This document shows, one piece after another, positions 61,749 through 64,000 of a stretch of 64,000 nucleotides of DNA. Each line of letters opens with the position of its first letter. Position 1 is the first letter of the stretch. The DNA is from Marinifilaceae bacterium (GTDB lineage Bacteria; Bacteroidota; Bacteroidia; Bacteroidales; Marinifilaceae). A program made the translations under genes and the position numbers. The DNA is taken from assembly GCA_025210485.1 (NCBI GenBank), contig JAOARN010000076.1, forward strand, positions 17,652 through 81,651, read 5' to 3'. Below the pieces are notes generated by a model that was not told the DNA's origin, ran no database searches, and saw only the letters and a program-made list of their open reading frames with translations.

Positions 61749-63380
61749 TTAATCTTCTAAAAAGTTTGGATACATATAATCCGTTGGAGGAGTAAATGTT
61801 TCTTTGATTGTACGAGGAGAAACCCAACGTAACAAGTTTATCATCGATCCAGCCTTATCGTTAGTACCAGAACCACGAGCACCTCCAAAAGGTTGTTGAC
61901 CAACAACTGCTCCAGTTGGCTTATCATTGATATAAAAATTACCAGCTGTTTGACTTAAACGCTTAGTTAATCTTTCTATTTCATATCTGCAATTACAGAA
62001 TATAGATCCTGTCAATGCATAAATTGATGTTTTGTCTAGAATATCAAGAGTTTCGTCAATCTTATCATCTTCATAAACATAAATTGTGATAACAGGACCA
62101 AACAACTCTTCTTCCATTGTAACATAATCTGGTTTACTAGCAAGAATAACAGTAGGTTGAATAAAGTAACCTATAGTTTTATCATAAGTTCCACCCGCAA
62201 TAATTTCAGCATCAGGAGAAGCTTTTGCATCATCAATAGCTTGAGCTAATTTATCAAATGAAGATTCATCAATTACCGCATTATGGAAGTTAGTAAAATC
62301 TTCGGTTCCACCTGTTTTTATTTTCTTAAGATCAGCTTTCACTAATTCTTGGACTTTTTCCCATTTACTAGCAGGAATATATGCTCTAGAAGCAGCAGAA
62401 CACTTCTGTCCTTGGAATTCAAAGGCACCGCGAGTTATACCAGTTGCAACTTCTTCACAACAAGCACTAGGATGCATAAATATATAATCTTTACCACCTG
62501 TTTCACCAACTATTCTAGGATATGATTTATATTTATGAATATTTTCACCTATTGTTTTCCACATTCCTTGGAATACTCCTGTTGATCCAGTAAAGTGAAT
62601 ACCAGCGAAATCAGGAGAATTAAAAATAACATCAGCCGCATCAGGACCTGAAACATATACAAGATTAATTACACCATCTGGTACACCAGCACGTTTAAAT
62701 ACTTCCATCAAAACATTTGCAGAGTAAACAGCTGTTTTTGAAGGTTTCCATACAATAGTATTACCCATCATTGCAGGAGCTGTAGGTAAATTACCTGCAA
62801 TAGCAGTAAAATTGAAAGGAGTTAAGGCAAAAACAAAACCTTCTAATGGTCTTTGTTCTACCCTATTCCATATTCCTTTTGATGATTTAGGCTGTTGCTT
62901 ATAAATTTCAGTCATATACTGAACATTAAAACGAAGGAAATCTGCAATTTCACATGCTGAATCGATTTCGGCTTGGAATGCATTTTTCGATTGTCCTAAC
63001 ATAGTAGCTGCATTCAATTTCATTCTATATGGTCCTGAAATCAACTCAGCTGCTTTTAAGAATATAGAAGCTCTATGCTCCCAAGCTAACTCTTCCCATT
63101 TTGGCTTTGCTGCTAATGCTGCATCAATAGCCATTTGAACGTGTTCTTTGCCACCTTGGTGATAATATCCTAAAACATGCTTATGGTCGTGGGGTGGCGA
63201 CATAAGCTTTTTGTTATTAGTTCTTACTTCTTCGCTACCAATATACATTGGAACGTCTACTTCTTCTGAACGCATTTTTGCGATCATTGCTTTTAATTCG
63301 GCTCTTTCTGGGCTACCAGGTGCATATGAGAAAATTGGCTCATTTACTGCCTCTGGTACATTATATACAGCTTTTGGCAT
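61749..63380 (-). CDS. pruA: L-glutamate gamma-semialdehyde (1-pyrroline-5-carboxylate) dehydrogenase
   Basis: A 543-residue aldehyde dehydrogenase that oxidises glutamate semialdehyde, from proline or ornithine, to glutamate with NAD. The catalytic Cys lies in GQKCSAASRAYI (about residue 324) and the general-base Glu in VGETGGKDYIF (about 291). NFTAIAGNLPTAPAMMGNTIVWKPS and FTGSTGVF bind NAD. C-terminal QQPFGGARGSGTNDKAG is the signature of the mammalian-type, single-function PruA group rather than the PutA fusion. No proline dehydrogenase gene is adjacent. It is monocistronic with a strong terminator; high expression is suggested by Ala/Gly-rich, clean codon use. Confidence 0.96.
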   Translation of the reverse strand: MPKAVYNVPEAVNEPIFSYAPGSPERAELKAMIAKMRSEEVDVPMYIGSEEVRTNNKKLMSPPHDHKHVLGYYHQGGKEHVQMAIDAALAAKPKWEELAWEHRASIFLKAAELISGPYRMKLNAATMLGQSKNAFQAEIDSACEIADFLRFNVQYMTEIYKQQPKSSKGIWNRVEQRPLEGFVFALTPFNFTAIAGNLPTAPAMMGNTIVWKPSKTAVYSANVLMEVFKRAGVPDGVINLVYVSGPDAADVIFNSPDFAGIHFTGSTGVFQGMWKTIGENIHKYKSYPRIVGETGGKDYIFMHPSACCEEVATGITRGAFEFQGQKCSAASRAYIPASKWEKVQELVKADLKKIKTGGTEDFTNFHNAVIDESSFDKLAQAIDDAKASPDAEIIAGGTYDKTIGYFIQPTVILASKPDYVTMEEELFGPVITIYVYEDDKIDETLDILDKTSIYALTGSIFCNCRYEIERLTKRLSQTAGNFYINDKPTGAVVGQQPFGGARGSGTNDKAGSMINLLRWVSPRTIKETFTPPTDYMYPNFLED

Positions 63381-63881
63381 GTCGATTTGGTTAAAAGGTT
63401 ATTTATATTTTTTCTTTCTCTCAGAGCAAATCTAATAAAATATAAAATGAAGATTTATGAGTTATATCATAATTTGTAGCTTTGTTAATTATTTTTTCCA
63501 AGATTATAAGCTAAACGGTTAATACATGATGTTTTTTAACTTGTGTATTATACCAATTTGAATTGTGAGTTTTATTATCTGGGAAACAGAATTATTAATA
63601 AAAATAAATCAGATATAATATCGGTACACCTATGGACGCGTAGCCATATATTATACTTTGAGTCATAGAATAGGTATTCTTTTCATGAAAAAAAACATCA
63701 GTTGCGGTGAAGAGCTCTTATAATTCAATAATATTAGCATATTAAAAACTGAAGTTTCTGACCAAAATACACTCTAGTAATCAGAAACTTACTATCGTGG
63801 ATATGTTCGTTTTTATATATTTTAAACCTGTATCTGATTACAAAGCAAAGACTTACAAGAAGATGTCGTTTTTTGTAGATT
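63381..63881. other. Gene-free interval upstream of pruA
   Basis: About 500 bases with no convincing frame. It contains one inverted repeat, AAGTTTCTGA (63752-63761) with TCAGAAACTT (63781-63790), around a 19-nt loop. This may be the 3' hairpin of the gene entering from the right edge. Confidence 0.5.
63427..63434 (-). promoter_or_regulatory. -7 box of pruA
   Basis: The minus strand reads TAGATTTG, matching TAnnTTTG, about 47 nt before the pruA ATG. No TTG element is at the standard distance. Confidence 0.4.
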
Positions 63882-64000
63882 TCAAACAGTATTTATATTA
63901 GAATTGGCAGAAGTTATATCACAGAATAAATCTTTAAGTTCCTTTACATATTGATCATTTTTCAGGAGTTGAATAAAAAGATCATAAAAATTAAGATTAA
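63882..64000 (-). CDS. C-terminal fragment of a gene cut by the right edge
   Basis: One minus-strand frame is open from the window edge for 39 codons and stops at 63882-63884 (TGA). It reads NLNFYDLFIQLLKNDQYVK followed by ELKDLFCDITSANSNINTV, an amphipathic helix-like sequence with ordinary composition. A hairpin lies about 90 nt beyond the stop. Function cannot be judged from this fragment. Confidence 0.45.
   Translation of the reverse strand, partial: NLNFYDLFIQLLKNDQYVKELKDLFCDITSANSNINTV

Overview
The window is AT-rich chromosomal DNA from a member of the Bacteroidota. The evidence is two ECF-sigma / FecR / SusC / SusD loci, lipoproteins with short S-C lipoboxes, TAnnTTTG-type promoter boxes, a GldA/GldG-style ABC exporter, a fused formiminotransferase-cyclodeaminase and a membrane pyrophosphatase. 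A marine or anaerobic Bacteroidia lineage (for example Marinilabiliales) is my guess from gene content; no rRNA is present to settle it.

Layout. 0-6.2 kb: Fe-alcohol dehydrogenase, an SDR, a small lipoprotein/membrane-protein pair and RecD2 helicase. 6.5-7.3 kb: tRNA-Pro(GGG) and a compact, probably transcribed structured RNA. 7.3-12.7 kb: an ABC-exporter operon with one ATPase and two permease-GldG fusions. 12.9-21.1 kb: locus 1, reading on the minus strand ECF sigma, FecR, SusC, SusD and a lipoprotein resembling a zinc peptidase without its zinc motif. 21.9-25.8 kb: split LysO, RidA and HppA. 26.6-31.5 kb: a large sensor kinase and a subtilase. 31.7-38.8 kb: KdsA, HutI, FtcD (histidine degradation), a small lipoprotein, an SDR and a small membrane protein. 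38.9-39.9 kb: an IS1595-type transposase gene inside 19-bp inverted ends. 39.9-43.5 kb: a CsgG-like/Lcl protein, peptide deformylase and an RhlE-type helicase. 44.1-57.3 kb: locus 2 (sigma, FecR, SusC, SusD, second peptidase-like lipoprotein) followed by two paralogous HExxH zinc metalloproteases. 57.5-60.4 kb: a fibronectin-III lipoprotein. 60.6-61.6 kb: an array of short elements carrying the same inverted ends as the transposase gene. 61.7-63.4 kb: PruA. The last bases hold the C-terminus of another minus-strand gene.

How it fits together. Both SusCD loci have a cell-surface-signalling arrangement: an STN-domain SusC could signal through FecR to its ECF sigma factor. In locus 1 an identical two-block element (AGAACCACCCT, 16 nt, GTC-N-TAG) precedes both fecR and susC and is the likely sigma target. 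The peptidase-like lipoproteins and the two metalloproteases suggest uptake of peptides or proteinaceous material rather than plain glycans. HutI, FtcD and PruA feed amino acids toward glutamate, and LysO and RidA also fit an amino-acid economy.

The most unusual items are: (1) the intact transposase-like gene that has lost its catalytic residues, together with the array of non-autonomous elements sharing its ends; (2) the matched ECF promoters; (3) plus-strand intrinsic terminators in both susC leaders, which suggest antisense RNAs; (4) the structured RNA near 6.9 kb; (5) two polyproline tracts inside the locus 2 SusD.
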